The notes under the pieces: generated by a model
Seen by the model: the letters and a program-made list of their open reading frames with translations, nothing else
Database searches by the model: none
What the model was told of the DNA's origin: nothing
Part shown: positions 8,319 to 16,301 of the stretch, in pieces
How positions within the stretch are numbered: position 1 is the stretch's first letter
Layout of the letters: every line of letters begins with the position of its first letter
NCBI GenBank assembly: GCA_015523465.1
Contig: WAKF01000037.1
Coordinates: 1 to 32,018 of the forward strand
DNA from: Aeropyrum sp.
GTDB taxonomy: Archaea > Thermoproteota > Thermoprotei_A > Sulfolobales > Acidilobaceae
Length of the DNA stretch: 32,018 nucleotides
Reading direction: 5' to 3'
Program-made: the position numbers and the translations under genes

Positions 8319-8328
8319 ATTGAAAGAA

Positions 8329-9294
8329 TTGACGGAGGGAGCGGAGAGGAAAGTGATATCTGACATAACAGACCTTCCGGGCGTAGGACCTTCCACAGCC
8401 CAGAAGCTAATAGAAGCAGGCTACACAACGGTCGAAGCAATAGCAGTAGCCACCCCTCAAGAACTAAGCCAAGTCACGGGCATACCCATAGTAACGGCCC
8501 AGAAGATAATAGAGGCCGCACGGGAAGCCCTCAACATAGACTTCAAGACAGCATACGACTTAAAACTAGAAAGCATAAACAGAAGGAAAATAACAACGGG
8601 AAGCAGAAACCTCGACGAACTACTAGGCGGAGGCATAGAGACAAAAACCATAACGGAACTCTTCGGCGAGTTTGGAAGCGGAAAGACCCAAATATGCCAC
8701 CAGCTTGCTGTTAACGTGCAACTGCCTGAAGATAAGGGTGGCCTAGAGGGCAAGGCCGTCTATATTGATACTGAAGGCACCTTTAGGTGGGAGAGGATCG
8801 AGCAGATGGCACGTGGAGTCGGTCTAGACCCTGATGAGGCTATGAGAAACATCTATTGGATCAGAGCTATCAACAGCCACCATCAGATAGCCATTGTTGA
8901 TAAGCTCTTCGACATGGTTAAGAAAGAGAATATAAAGCTTGTAGTTGTAGACAGCGTTACCGGGCATTTCAGAGCAGAGTTTCCAGGGCGTGAAAACCTA
9001 GCGATGAGGCAGCAACTACTAAATAGGCACTTACACCAGCTTATGAGGCTTGCCGACATATTCAATATAGCAGTTGTAATCACCAATCAGGTTATGGCTA
9101 GACCCGACGTATTCTACGGAGACCCCACACAAGCTGTCGGCGGCCATGTACTAGGTCACGCTCCCGGGGTTAGAGTACAACTTAAGAAGAGCAGAGGCAA
9201 TAAGAGGATCGCTAGAATAGTTGACGCGCCTCACCTACCCGAAGGGGAAACTGTATTCGTTATAACCGAATGGGGCATTAGAGACCCCGAGTAA
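8329..9294 (+). CDS. radA: DNA repair and recombination protein RadA
   Basis: Archaeal RecA/Rad51-family recombinase. It forms ATP-dependent filaments on single-stranded DNA and catalyses strand exchange in homologous recombination. It is 321 aa from TTG 8329, the normal crenarchaeal length. The N-terminal helix-hairpin-helix domain ([20 protein letters not shown], then [17 protein letters not shown]) is followed by the ATPase core. Walker A is GEFGSGKT (113-120), Walker B is KLVVVDSV with D208, and the C-terminal half carries [16 protein letters not shown] and [18 protein letters not shown]. An in-frame GTG at 8251 would extend it to 347 aa. Codon usage is odd: within 8401-8700 almost no codon ends in T, then this changes abruptly (see findings). 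Confidence 0.97.
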   Translation: MTEGAERKVISDITDLPGVGPSTAQKLIEAGYTTVEAIAVATPQELSQVTGIPIVTAQKIIEAAREALNIDFKTAYDLKLESINRRKITTGSRNLDELLGGGIETKTITELFGEFGSGKTQICHQLAVNVQLPEDKGGLEGKAVYIDTEGTFRWERIEQMARGVGLDPDEAMRNIYWIRAINSHHQIAIVDKLFDMVKKENIKLVVVDSVTGHFRAEFPGRENLAMRQQLLNRHLHQLMRLADIFNIAVVITNQVMARPDVFYGDPTQAVGGHVLGHAPGVRVQLKKSRGNKRIARIVDAPHLPEGETVFVITEWGIRDPE

Positions 9295-9342
9295 CTTTTC
9301 CAGAGAGCTTCAAGACCCCTGATAGCAATCGAAGAGAGCTTA

Positions 9343-10056
9343 ATGCAACCTAACGCTAATACTGCTCGTAGCAAGAAAGACACCTTTCGGGCGGCAATGG
9401 AGATTGAGCCCCTCCCGGGGCCTCTCAGGGCGGAGCATTACTATACGCTAATCATACTAGTGCTTGCAGGCTTATTTGACGTGGTCTACAGGGAAGTTGA
9501 CCCCCTATACTGGTACTTGGCCGGTAAAGCCGGGTTTCTACTCTCGCTAGCAGACGCCATTAACATGGGCATTCCTCCTAAAGTCTACATGACCCTAATA
9601 GCAATCTCTCTAGCCCCAGCCCTCGGCGCATTTCTACTTTATAGACTTTGCCTTCTCGGAGGCTCTGACGTCTGGGCCCTAGCGTTCATAGCGGTCTCAT
9701 CCCCGTTACCAGTAACACCTTACCTGCCGATACCACCTTCCATAGCTGCTGCAGGACTGGGAGGTGTAGTAGCGCTAGTCTACTATATTTTCAAGCTTTT
9801 ATCGGCCTGCGGGATCCCATGCCTTCTTAGAGGTAGCGTGAAGGTCTCTTCCAGGGAGCTAGTTTACAGTAGCTTCTATAGGTGGTGGCTTCCTAAGGCG
9901 TCTAGCGGGGGTTCTTGTACTATAGAACAGAGCGCCCCCGAAGTAGCTGCTTCCAAGGGAGGCTACGTTGAAGCGTCCCCCGGCATACCATTGGGCGCAG
10001 GCATAGCTTTAGGCTATGCAATATACCTAGTCTTGACGGCCTTCTTTAGGGTGTAG
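9343..10056 (+). CDS. pibD: Archaeal prepilin/preflagellin peptidase (class III signal peptidase, PibD/FlaK-like)
   Basis: Membrane aspartyl protease of the A24 family that removes class III signal peptides from archaellins, type IV pilins and sugar-binding proteins, 237 aa. Both catalytic aspartates are visible: D46 in LAGLFDVVYREVDPLYWY, matching the usual D-x-(R/K)-x-R-E pattern after TM1, and D109 in LLGGSDVWALAFI, a GGxD form of the GxGD motif at the start of a helix. Hydrophobic segments precede and follow each motif; the last (IPLGAGIALGYAIYLVLTAFF) is the typical final helix. Residues 150-210 form an unusual soluble insert. The ATG at 9343 is used; ATG 9397 (MEIEPLPG) would also fit. 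No pilin or archaellum gene lies nearby. Confidence 0.75.
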   Translation: MQPNANTARSKKDTFRAAMEIEPLPGPLRAEHYYTLIILVLAGLFDVVYREVDPLYWYLAGKAGFLLSLADAINMGIPPKVYMTLIAISLAPALGAFLLYRLCLLGGSDVWALAFIAVSSPLPVTPYLPIPPSIAAAGLGGVVALVYYIFKLLSACGIPCLLRGSVKVSSRELVYSSFYRWWLPKASSGGSCTIEQSAPEVAASKGGYVEASPGIPLGAGIALGYAIYLVLTAFFRV

Positions 10057-10066
10057 AGATGAGGGG

Positions 10067-10591
10067 ATGGTAATGGAGGGGTGGCCCGAGCCCTGGTATA
10101 GGATTCTCTGGGCTCCCTGGAGGATGAAGTATATTCAAAGCGCCTCCGAAACTGCGAGAGGGTGTATATTTTGCATTGCCCCGTCGATGAGCGATGAAGA
10201 GGCACTGATAGTCTATCGAGGTAGAAATGCTTATATCATACTTAACAAGTACCCGTACAATACAGGCCACTTAATGATAGTCCCCTACAGGCACGTCCCC
10301 TCACTTGAAGACCTCAATACAGAGGAGCTTCTCGAACTTTCCGAGCTAGTTAAGGCTTCTCTTAAGGCTTTAAGAGAGGTATATAGGCCTCATGGATTCA
10401 ACGTAGGGGTGAATATAGGCGAGGCGGCAGGGGCTGGAGTTGCTGGTCACGTGCATGTACATATCGTACCTAGGTGGAGAGGCGATTCTAATTTTATGTT
10501 GACTGTGGGGGGCGTTAAGGTCCTACCTGAATCGCTCGACGCCACGTTTAAGAAGGTAAAGCCTGCCATAGAAAAGGCTTTAACGGAGTAA
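10067..10591 (+). CDS. HIT family nucleotide hydrolase/transferase
   Basis: Histidine triad protein, 174 aa. The catalytic HxHxH motif is H128-V-H130-V-H132 in GHVHVHIVPRW, with H130 the expected nucleophile. An N-terminal GCIFC (C33, C36) and a following histidine form the zinc site seen in many archaeal and Fhit-like members. ILNKYPYNTGHLMIVPYRH is the family's first beta-sheet block. Likely activity: hydrolysis or phosphorolysis of dinucleoside polyphosphates (Ap4A) or AMP conjugates. The exact substrate is not shown. It starts 11 nt after the peptidase stop, with GAGGGG close upstream. Start ATG 10067 or ATG 10073 are equally possible. Confidence 0.9.
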   Translation: MVMEGWPEPWYRILWAPWRMKYIQSASETARGCIFCIAPSMSDEEALIVYRGRNAYIILNKYPYNTGHLMIVPYRHVPSLEDLNTEELLELSELVKASLKALREVYRPHGFNVGVNIGEAAGAGVAGHVHVHIVPRWRGDSNFMLTVGGVKVLPESLDATFKKVKPAIEKALTE

Positions 10592-10617
10592 GTGATGCAT
10601 TAAGAGGATGGAGTATC

Positions 10618-11637
10618 ATGGAGGAGCAGAAAATGGAATTCAACCACCTTTTCATAGTAACACATACTGATCTAGACGGTATAGGTTCTGCTGCAGCAAC
10701 ACTTAGACTACTTAGTAGAAGCGAAAGTGACTCCACAATCCTCTTTGCCGAACCCTATAACATAGGTGACGTTCTCTCAGATATCAAGGACTCCGTTGAT
10801 AGAGGCGACTTGCTAATTATAGCTGATTTAGGCGTTAATAAAAATGCCTTCGAGAAAGCACTGGGCATCATTAAGGACCTGGCTAGACGTGGCTCAATTA
10901 TAGAATGGTACGATCATCATGTATGGTCGCCTGAAGAGATTAATTCTTTAGAAAAGCTTGGCGTTAAAGTTGTTATAGATAGATCTACATGTGCCACCGG
11001 AGTAGTAGCTAGATATTTAAAAGGTCTTGAGGCTTTCGAATCAGACAAGCTATTAATAGAGCTAGAATCCGTAGTGTGCTCGGCAGACCTATGGAAGTGG
11101 GACCATCCCCTTTCACCTAAGCTCTTCAGGGTTGTAGGAGAACGAAGGGAAGGTGAGGAATGGAAGAGGAAGCTAGCTTATAAGATGGCGAAAGGAGTGC
11201 TCTGGGACGAGGAAATGGAGGCTAAACTCGAGGAGTATGTTAACCTTGAACTCAAAGGCTTTTCTAGAGTTTTGAATAACGCATATACTTCCAACTCGAA
11301 CGGAGCCATAATCGCAGTAACTTACAAGAACTTCTCAGGACCTCCAAGCAGTAGCATGATAGGAGCACTCCTTCTTTCGCGCTTTAATGCTGATATAGCA
11401 GCTATTGTACGAAGCGATGGAGGCTTAAGCCTTCGAAGTAAAAATTTTAACGTCCAAGCTTTAGCGAAGGCGTTAGGAGGTGGAGGTCACCCCAAAGCGG
11501 CTGGAGCTAAAATTAGAATTCCTATCTACATTAAGTTACTCTCCCTCATATACCCCAAGATTACCTCATACTATACATTTAAGATAGTGTCTTCTACACT
11601 TAAATCTATAACTATTAATAATTTTATACAACAATAA
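10618..11637 (+). CDS. DHH family phosphoesterase
   Basis: Mn-dependent phosphoesterase of the DHH superfamily, 339 aa. Motif I is THTDLDGIGSA (H16, D18, D20), motif II has the aspartate in LLIIADLGVN, motif III is YDHH (D99-H101), and the DHHA1-like C-terminal domain ends in GGGGHPKAAGAKI. This architecture is found in archaeal nanoRNases, cyclic dinucleotide phosphodiesterases and RecJ-like proteins. At this length, without OB-fold or S1 additions, an oligoribonuclease/pAp-phosphatase-like role is more likely than GINS-associated nuclease. ATG 10618 follows GAGGATGG. The last about 35 residues are unusually rich in I, K, S and T and may be a lineage-specific tail. Confidence 0.85.
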   Translation: MEEQKMEFNHLFIVTHTDLDGIGSAAATLRLLSRSESDSTILFAEPYNIGDVLSDIKDSVDRGDLLIIADLGVNKNAFEKALGIIKDLARRGSIIEWYDHHVWSPEEINSLEKLGVKVVIDRSTCATGVVARYLKGLEAFESDKLLIELESVVCSADLWKWDHPLSPKLFRVVGERREGEEWKRKLAYKMAKGVLWDEEMEAKLEEYVNLELKGFSRVLNNAYTSNSNGAIIAVTYKNFSGPPSSSMIGALLLSRFNADIAAIVRSDGGLSLRSKNFNVQALAKALGGGGHPKAAGAKIRIPIYIKLLSLIYPKITSYYTFKIVSSTLKSITINNFIQQ

Positions 11638-11745
11638 TACTTCATTATAGTGTAGCTGAGGGGTCTAAACGTGTTATGTAACTAAAGTAAAGTAGGTTTA
11701 GGAGGTTGTATTAACCTAAGGCCGGCCTACCTATGGGTGTAAGCT
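11638..11745. promoter_or_regulatory. Intergenic region upstream of the MoxR operon
   Basis: 108 nt without a gene. It holds a possible box A (CATTATAG, 11643-11650) and a 10-bp perfect palindrome AGGCCGGCCT (11719-11728) about 20 nt before the first start of the operon. TTG 11746 has GGGTGT (11735-11740) as a weak SD. An in-frame TAA at 11740-11742 excludes any earlier start. Confidence 0.35.
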
Positions 11746-13113
11746 TTGCCTTCAAAATCTCACTTAACTAGGATAGTCGTCGCTACTCTCTTATTAATAC
11801 TACCTTTAGCTTCTATCCCTGCTAATGCAGCCCAACCTATACCTAGACACCCTATTGATAGTGAAGGCCTAATCCAGAATCTCCCTGGCATTAAAATACC
11901 GTATCCCGAATACCAATGCCTCCTTTATGATACTGCTAGATCCCTTATAGCAAGCGCAGTCTTCACGCAGTTCTCCGGAGTATCACGCGACGCTGCCTAT
12001 ACCTCTCTAAGGGTAGCCGATATGCTATCAGCGGTTGCCCAAGGCGGCGATCTCTCAGAAATTAGGAGAGAGTACCAAGGTTACTTGCTCAAGGCTCTAG
12101 TCTACACGGTATCGGGGAACCCCGTATTTACTAAGCAAGTTAAAATTGAATGCGAATCGATTCGAGTTCAAGGCAGGCTTGGTTCTATAGCGTTAACCCT
12201 AGCCCTAGCTAACCCTTCGATCGAAGGATTTGTGACGCTACTTCCCATAGACGACGAGGTCAAATTCTACGTTAAGAAGGGCGAAAACTGGGAGTATAGA
12301 GATGTTAGAGCGGGGTCTAGGATAGCTGAAGAGAGGATTAAGTTTGACGAGATACTACCCCAAGAAGAGCCTGAAGCTGGCAATGACGTCTTAAGAGGCT
12401 CGATAGGAGCTGAAGATAGGAGTTTACAGGAAATCGTATCAAGCCAGTCCATTAAGGCTGGAGCTAGTGTCGCGGCTGTGCCGAGAGTCGATATTAGAGG
12501 GCAGATAGAGAAGATTCTGGGCACTATAATTCCCGGGAGAGCTAGCGCCGGGGACTCTAAAGATGGAGGGGCTCCGCCGCCCCTTGCAGCTCCTCTAGCC
12601 CTTGGAGAAGCTGTAGCGGATATAGTCATTGATTACCGCCTCCTTGCAGGACTAGCTAGCGTCTTAGGCGAAGATGTTATGGGTCTTGAAGGTGGGAGCG
12701 TAAAAGTGGGCTTGTATACTCCAGTTACTCCACGCGGCGAAGTTAATGCTAGCTTTAAGGCTCCTCTCGCCTTCATGGTATTGACCTTAGCTGCAATGAT
12801 AGCCTATGTACGCAGGGACATGCTCTATAAGGCCCTTTACAGTATCGGGTTAAGGAGTGGTCCTCCTAAACACCCGATAGCCGAGTGCTACTCTGAAGCG
12901 TTAGGAATGCTCGAGAAGAAGGGTTTAGGCAGGATGCCCTGGGAGACTCCTAGGGAGCATCTCGAGAGGATTAAGGAAATCTTAGATGAGAGAGGATACG
13001 AAGCTATGAACTATGTCGTAACCCTATACGAAGTCTATGCTTACTCGGATAGGGAACCGGATCCTTTAGAGGCTTCAGCATGTTTCTCAAGTCTAGAGGT
13101 GCTAAAAGAGTGA
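11746..13113 (+). CDS. Secreted/membrane protein with C-terminal DUF4129-like domain
   Basis: 455 aa. An N-terminal signal peptide or anchor (about 8-28, ending PANAA) precedes a long extracytoplasmic region (about 30-335). One TM helix follows (LAFMVLTLAAMIAYV, about 343-358), then a cytoplasmic C-terminal domain of about 90 residues with CYSEALGMLEKKG and TPREHLERI. That tail matches the DUF4129 pattern commonly encoded beside MoxR and transglutaminase genes. The extracytoplasmic region has a Gly/Ala/Pro-rich stretch near 270-285 and no motif I recognise. First gene of the MoxR operon; it overlaps the next frame. Start TTG is forced by a stop just upstream. Confidence 0.7.
   Translation: MPSKSHLTRIVVATLLLILPLASIPANAAQPIPRHPIDSEGLIQNLPGIKIPYPEYQCLLYDTARSLIASAVFTQFSGVSRDAAYTSLRVADMLSAVAQGGDLSEIRREYQGYLLKALVYTVSGNPVFTKQVKIECESIRVQGRLGSIALTLALANPSIEGFVTLLPIDDEVKFYVKKGENWEYRDVRAGSRIAEERIKFDEILPQEEPEAGNDVLRGSIGAEDRSLQEIVSSQSIKAGASVAAVPRVDIRGQIEKILGTIIPGRASAGDSKDGGAPPPLAAPLALGEAVADIVIDYRLLAGLASVLGEDVMGLEGGSVKVGLYTPVTPRGEVNASFKAPLAFMVLTLAAMIAYVRRDMLYKALYSIGLRSGPPKHPIAECYSEALGMLEKKGLGRMPWETPREHLERIKEILDERGYEAMNYVVTLYEVYAYSDREPDPLEASACFSSLEVLKE
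13096..13100 (+). promoter_or_regulatory. Shine-Dalgarno site for the gene at 13110
   Basis: GAGGT lies nine nucleotides before GTG 13110, which overlaps the upstream stop as GTGA. This supports GTG 13110 over ATG 13080. Confidence 0.5.
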
Positions 13114-14243
13114 TAGATAAAAGGCTTCTAATAATTGCCTTCATAGTCATAGCGATTTTAGCCAGCATGGATGCAAGACCTAGGACGATAGTACTTTCTA
13201 TAGCTATGAGCGAGGATAGTCCGAGTCCCCTTAATACTGGTGACCTCGGCTCGTCTATTTTCGCATCTAAACTCGAAGAAAGAGGATTTAACGTAGTCAT
13301 AGTTCCTTCACCTTTAGACTTAAGCCTGGCCCTTTCAAAATACGATAAGGCTGTGATAGTAATCCTCGGCTCTGAATACCTCTCTGTAAAGACTATTAGA
13401 GAAACCGTGAAAGCAATTAAAGCTTCTAGCGGCAATCTTTCATGGATAGGCTTTCTCTTAGCCGATGAAGCGCCTTCCCAAGCCTTCAACACGATGTTAG
13501 AAGAATCTCAAAACGTGGTCTGCGGCGAAAAGGTCCTGAGTATTGGTAAGACTTACTTAGCGCCAAGAACTATCATCAAGTTAATGCTCCCTTCGGGGAC
13601 TTATACACTACTTACAGGTTACACGGCACCAGTATACTTTACTAGCCTAGCGTCGCCAGGCTTTGCCATAGTAGCCCCTGAAAACCCAACACCACTTAGC
13701 AATCCACCTTCCCCCGAAGTTGAAGCTTGGATGGTCGGCTATGCTTGGCCCTCGACAGAGCCTCCTAGAGGCCTCTGGTACCCTATTGCAGGTTACTGTG
13801 AGTCTAGCCGAGGTAGAGTTGTTGTAGTAGGCGATACTACAATGTTCATAAACATGACGTTATCCGAGAGTCCTGAAGCCCTAGAAGCCGCCTTAGGGCT
13901 TACAGAGCTAGCTGCTGGAGGCAAAGACGCTGCCATCATCTTCGTGCAGGAACACTATGTGGGTGAGGAGGCGCTTGCAAGTATAGCATTCAAGATCTTA
14001 CCTTCCGTCGTGCTAACTTACATAGCCTCTCTCTATAGCTCTGCGGAAGATACTGTAATGAAGACTATTGCCTCTAGCGGTCCTCTAGCAGCAGCATTCG
14101 CTGCAAGCCTGGCTTTCATAGCCTGGGCCTTGATGCCGCTTCCTTATTCAGGGGAAAGGGTGAAGGGTACCGGGGCTAGTGGTAAATTTAGGGTTAGAGT
14201 TTGGGTATTACGGCTGGGGAAGCGTCTAAAGCGAGCCAGATAA
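13110..14243 (+). CDS. DUF4350-like membrane-anchored protein of MoxR operon
   Basis: 377 aa from GTG 13110; an ATG at 13080 would add ten residues but lacks an SD. An N-terminal TM helix (LLIIAFIVIAILASM) leads into an extracytoplasmic domain of about 300 residues. Alternating strand/helix patterns there (VIVILGSEYLSVKTIRETV, RVVVVGDTTMFINM) resemble the glutamine-amidotransferase-like fold of DUF4350. A C-terminal hydrophobic region (about 285-345) contains one or two TM helices and is followed by a strongly basic tail (RVRVWVLRLGKRLKR). DUF4350 next to DUF4129, MoxR and DUF58 is a recurring arrangement. It overlaps the MoxR frame by 43 nt. The family match is by overall pattern, so it is moderate. 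Confidence 0.6.
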   Translation: MIDKRLLIIAFIVIAILASMDARPRTIVLSIAMSEDSPSPLNTGDLGSSIFASKLEERGFNVVIVPSPLDLSLALSKYDKAVIVILGSEYLSVKTIRETVKAIKASSGNLSWIGFLLADEAPSQAFNTMLEESQNVVCGEKVLSIGKTYLAPRTIIKLMLPSGTYTLLTGYTAPVYFTSLASPGFAIVAPENPTPLSNPPSPEVEAWMVGYAWPSTEPPRGLWYPIAGYCESSRGRVVVVGDTTMFINMTLSESPEALEAALGLTELAAGGKDAAIIFVQEHYVGEEALASIAFKILPSVVLTYIASLYSSAEDTVMKTIASSGPLAAAFAASLAFIAWALMPLPYSGERVKGTGASGKFRVRVWVLRLGKRLKRAR

Positions 14244-15157
14244 TCCGCTCCGTTTTAAGGGAGGTTTCAAAGGTCATAGTTGGAAAGGAAGAAGAAGTAA
14301 AGGTTATATTAGCATCCATGATCGCGGGCGGACACGTAATAATAGAGGGAGTTCCCGGCGTAGCCAAGACCACGATAGCTAAGTCTATAGCGGCAGCCTT
14401 TAGACTTAGCTTCTCTAGAATACAGTTCACCCCGGACGTGCTTCCCAGCGACGTCCTGGGAACACACGTGTACGTAGGCGATAAATTTGTATTTAGGAAA
14501 GGCCCTATATTCGCCAATATTGTATTAGCCGACGAGATCAATAGAGCTAATCCTAGGACCCAGTCAGCGTTTCTAGAGGCTATGCAAGAAGGCCAAGTGA
14601 CTATATGGGGAGAAACTTTTAAGCTACCTAAACCTTTTATAGTGCTAGCCACTATGAACCCTGTAGAACTTGAAGGCGTGTATCCCTTACCAGAGGCCCA
14701 GCTAGACAGGTTTATGACGTCTATAAGGCTAGACTATCCTGATAGAGACGAGGAGATATCAGTACTCGAGCGAAGCGATTTCATAGAAGAATTGCCCGTG
14801 AACCCTGTAGCTTCTGCCGAAGATTTACTAATGTTGCAGAAAATCGCCTTAAAGATACACGTAGAGAAGAATATTATTGGATATATAGTTGATATTATTA
14901 GGGCTACGAGAAGAGACGATGATGTGAGTCTGGGTGCATCGCCTAGAGCTGGAGTACATCTTCTTAAGGCTTCTCGAGCGCTCGCCTTAATAGAAGGCAG
15001 GAACTACGTAATCCCCGATGATGTCAAGTACATGGCACCTAAGGTCCTAGCCCACAGGATAATATTGAAGAAGAAGGCCCTCGCTTCCGGCCTAACGACG
15101 TTAGACATTTTAGAGAGAGTGCTTAAAACTGTTAAACCTCCAATGCCGGGGGTGTAG
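14201..15157 (+). CDS. MoxR family AAA+ ATPase
   Basis: Cytoplasmic AAA+ chaperone-like ATPase, 318 aa, full length for MoxR. Walker A is GVPGVAKT (50-57) and Walker B is VLADEINRA with D111/E112. Sensor 1 lies in IVLATMNPVELEGVYPLPEAQLDRF, and sensor 2 in SLGASPRAGVHLLKASRA. MoxR proteins remodel or load cofactors into partner complexes, usually vWA-containing clients. Here the DUF58 protein directly downstream is the expected partner. The start is TTG 14201, inside the end of the preceding gene. No good SD is visible, so translational coupling is likely. Confidence 0.93.
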   Translation: MGITAGEASKASQIIRSVLREVSKVIVGKEEEVKVILASMIAGGHVIIEGVPGVAKTTIAKSIAAAFRLSFSRIQFTPDVLPSDVLGTHVYVGDKFVFRKGPIFANIVLADEINRANPRTQSAFLEAMQEGQVTIWGETFKLPKPFIVLATMNPVELEGVYPLPEAQLDRFMTSIRLDYPDRDEEISVLERSDFIEELPVNPVASAEDLLMLQKIALKIHVEKNIIGYIVDIIRATRRDDDVSLGASPRAGVHLLKASRALALIEGRNYVIPDDVKYMAPKVLAHRIILKKKALASGLTTLDILERVLKTVKPPMPGV

Positions 15158-15206
15158 AAACCTGGCATCAGGGTCTAGCCACTGGCTGTTATTCTCGGCT
15201 GCGGCA

Positions 15207-16301
15207 ATGTCTGTAGGCTACATGTTTACAGGGAACCCCGCTTATCTAGTCCCCCTAGCCGTAACTGCCGGCCTCTCACTAGGAGGCAGAATTTACACTA
15301 TCCTCTCAACCCTCTCTGCAGGGGAATCACTTACTGTAGAGAGGAGGATTCTTGGAGCTAAAGTTGAAGGGATCTATAGCACTATAGAGCTAAACATAGT
15401 TAACATGAGTAGAATTCCATATTATCTTAGGGAAGTAAAAGACTCCCCTCCCCCCTTGCTAGAGGCTGAAATAGTGAGCAGAGATGTAGAGGTTCCTCCT
15501 AGAGGCACAGCGTCGATATCATATAGAGTCAAAGGGAGACTTGGAAGGTGGTGTTTTGGCGGGGTCTCAGCAAAAATCTATGACCCCCTAGGATTTTCAA
15601 GGCACGATGTAAAACTTAAAGTTTCCAAAGACGACTGCTTTACATTTACACCTAGGTTACTAGTTGTCGAGCCTCTAAAGTCTCGAGTTCTTGGAGGGCT
15701 TGCTGCGGCTGCTGGAAAGGGCGTTTTATCTCGAGGCGAAGGGATAGACTACTATAGTTTTAGAGATTATCAACCCGGCGATGATCCTCGCTTCATAGAA
15801 TGGAAGATATCCTCTAGAAGAGGATCTCTCGTAGTAAAAGAGACTGCAAGTGAAGGGAGGGGATCCACAGTCAGCATTATTGTGGCTTCGAAAAAGGAAG
15901 ACTGGATACCCTGGAAGAGTGAAGAAACAGAGTATGAACTCGCCGCTAGAACCGCATATAATCTTTTCGCCGCAGCTATTGCATCGGGGATCTCAGCTTC
16001 TTTAATAGTTACCGGAGAAAAAGGCATTGTAAAGGTGAGAGATCTAGTTTCTGCAGGTGAAGTTCTAGCCGAGGCTTCATTGCCTGGAGAAAAGGAGGCA
16101 CCCGCACGAGCACTTGAAGCTGTCTCCGAAGCTGAGGGGTTTACGATTATCGTTACAACTTTAGATGGAAAGTTCCTTCCTGAGAGAGTGGAACCTAAAG
16201 TTCTTGTTGTTTCGACAAAGGAATGGGGAGACTACGTGGTTCGCAGGGATAGGGATATTATAAGTTTAGTGAGGGAGTTAAGTAGTGAGAATCGAGAATA
16301 A
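15207..16301 (+). CDS. DUF58 family protein (MoxR partner)
   Basis: 364 aa. A hydrophobic N-terminal segment (YLVPLAVTAGLSLGG) anchors the protein. The open frame continues upstream with more hydrophobic residues, but no ATG, GTG or TTG occurs before 15207, so ATG 15207 is used. The middle part is a beta-rich domain. The DUF58 core motif RDYQPGDDPRFIEWKISSRRGSLVVKE lies near residues 189-215. The remainder fits the degenerate von Willebrand A-like fold of the family, with SIIVASKKE as its first strand. It almost always accompanies MoxR and is thought to be its client or adaptor at the membrane. Confidence 0.9.
   Translation: MSVGYMFTGNPAYLVPLAVTAGLSLGGRIYTILSTLSAGESLTVERRILGAKVEGIYSTIELNIVNMSRIPYYLREVKDSPPPLLEAEIVSRDVEVPPRGTASISYRVKGRLGRWCFGGVSAKIYDPLGFSRHDVKLKVSKDDCFTFTPRLLVVEPLKSRVLGGLAAAAGKGVLSRGEGIDYYSFRDYQPGDDPRFIEWKISSRRGSLVVKETASEGRGSTVSIIVASKKEDWIPWKSEETEYELAARTAYNLFAAAIASGISASLIVTGEKGIVKVRDLVSAGEVLAEASLPGEKEAPARALEAVSEAEGFTIIVTTLDGKFLPERVEPKVLVVSTKEWGDYVVRRDRDIISLVRELSSENRE

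Noticed and set aside
8251-8328. Longer radA start at GTG 8251
   Set aside because: The extra 26 residues are polar and not found in typical RadA, and the good SD (8311-8318) points to TTG 8329.
11719-11728. AGGCCGGCCT palindrome as an operator of the MoxR operon
   Set aside because: It is a single 10-bp palindrome with no second copy. Its position so near the start codon is compatible with chance, so it is noted only in the intergenic feature.
13004-13492. 162-codon minus-strand frame across two MoxR operon genes
   Set aside because: It crosses a gene junction on the opposite strand, has no SD or box A, and has no recognisable product.
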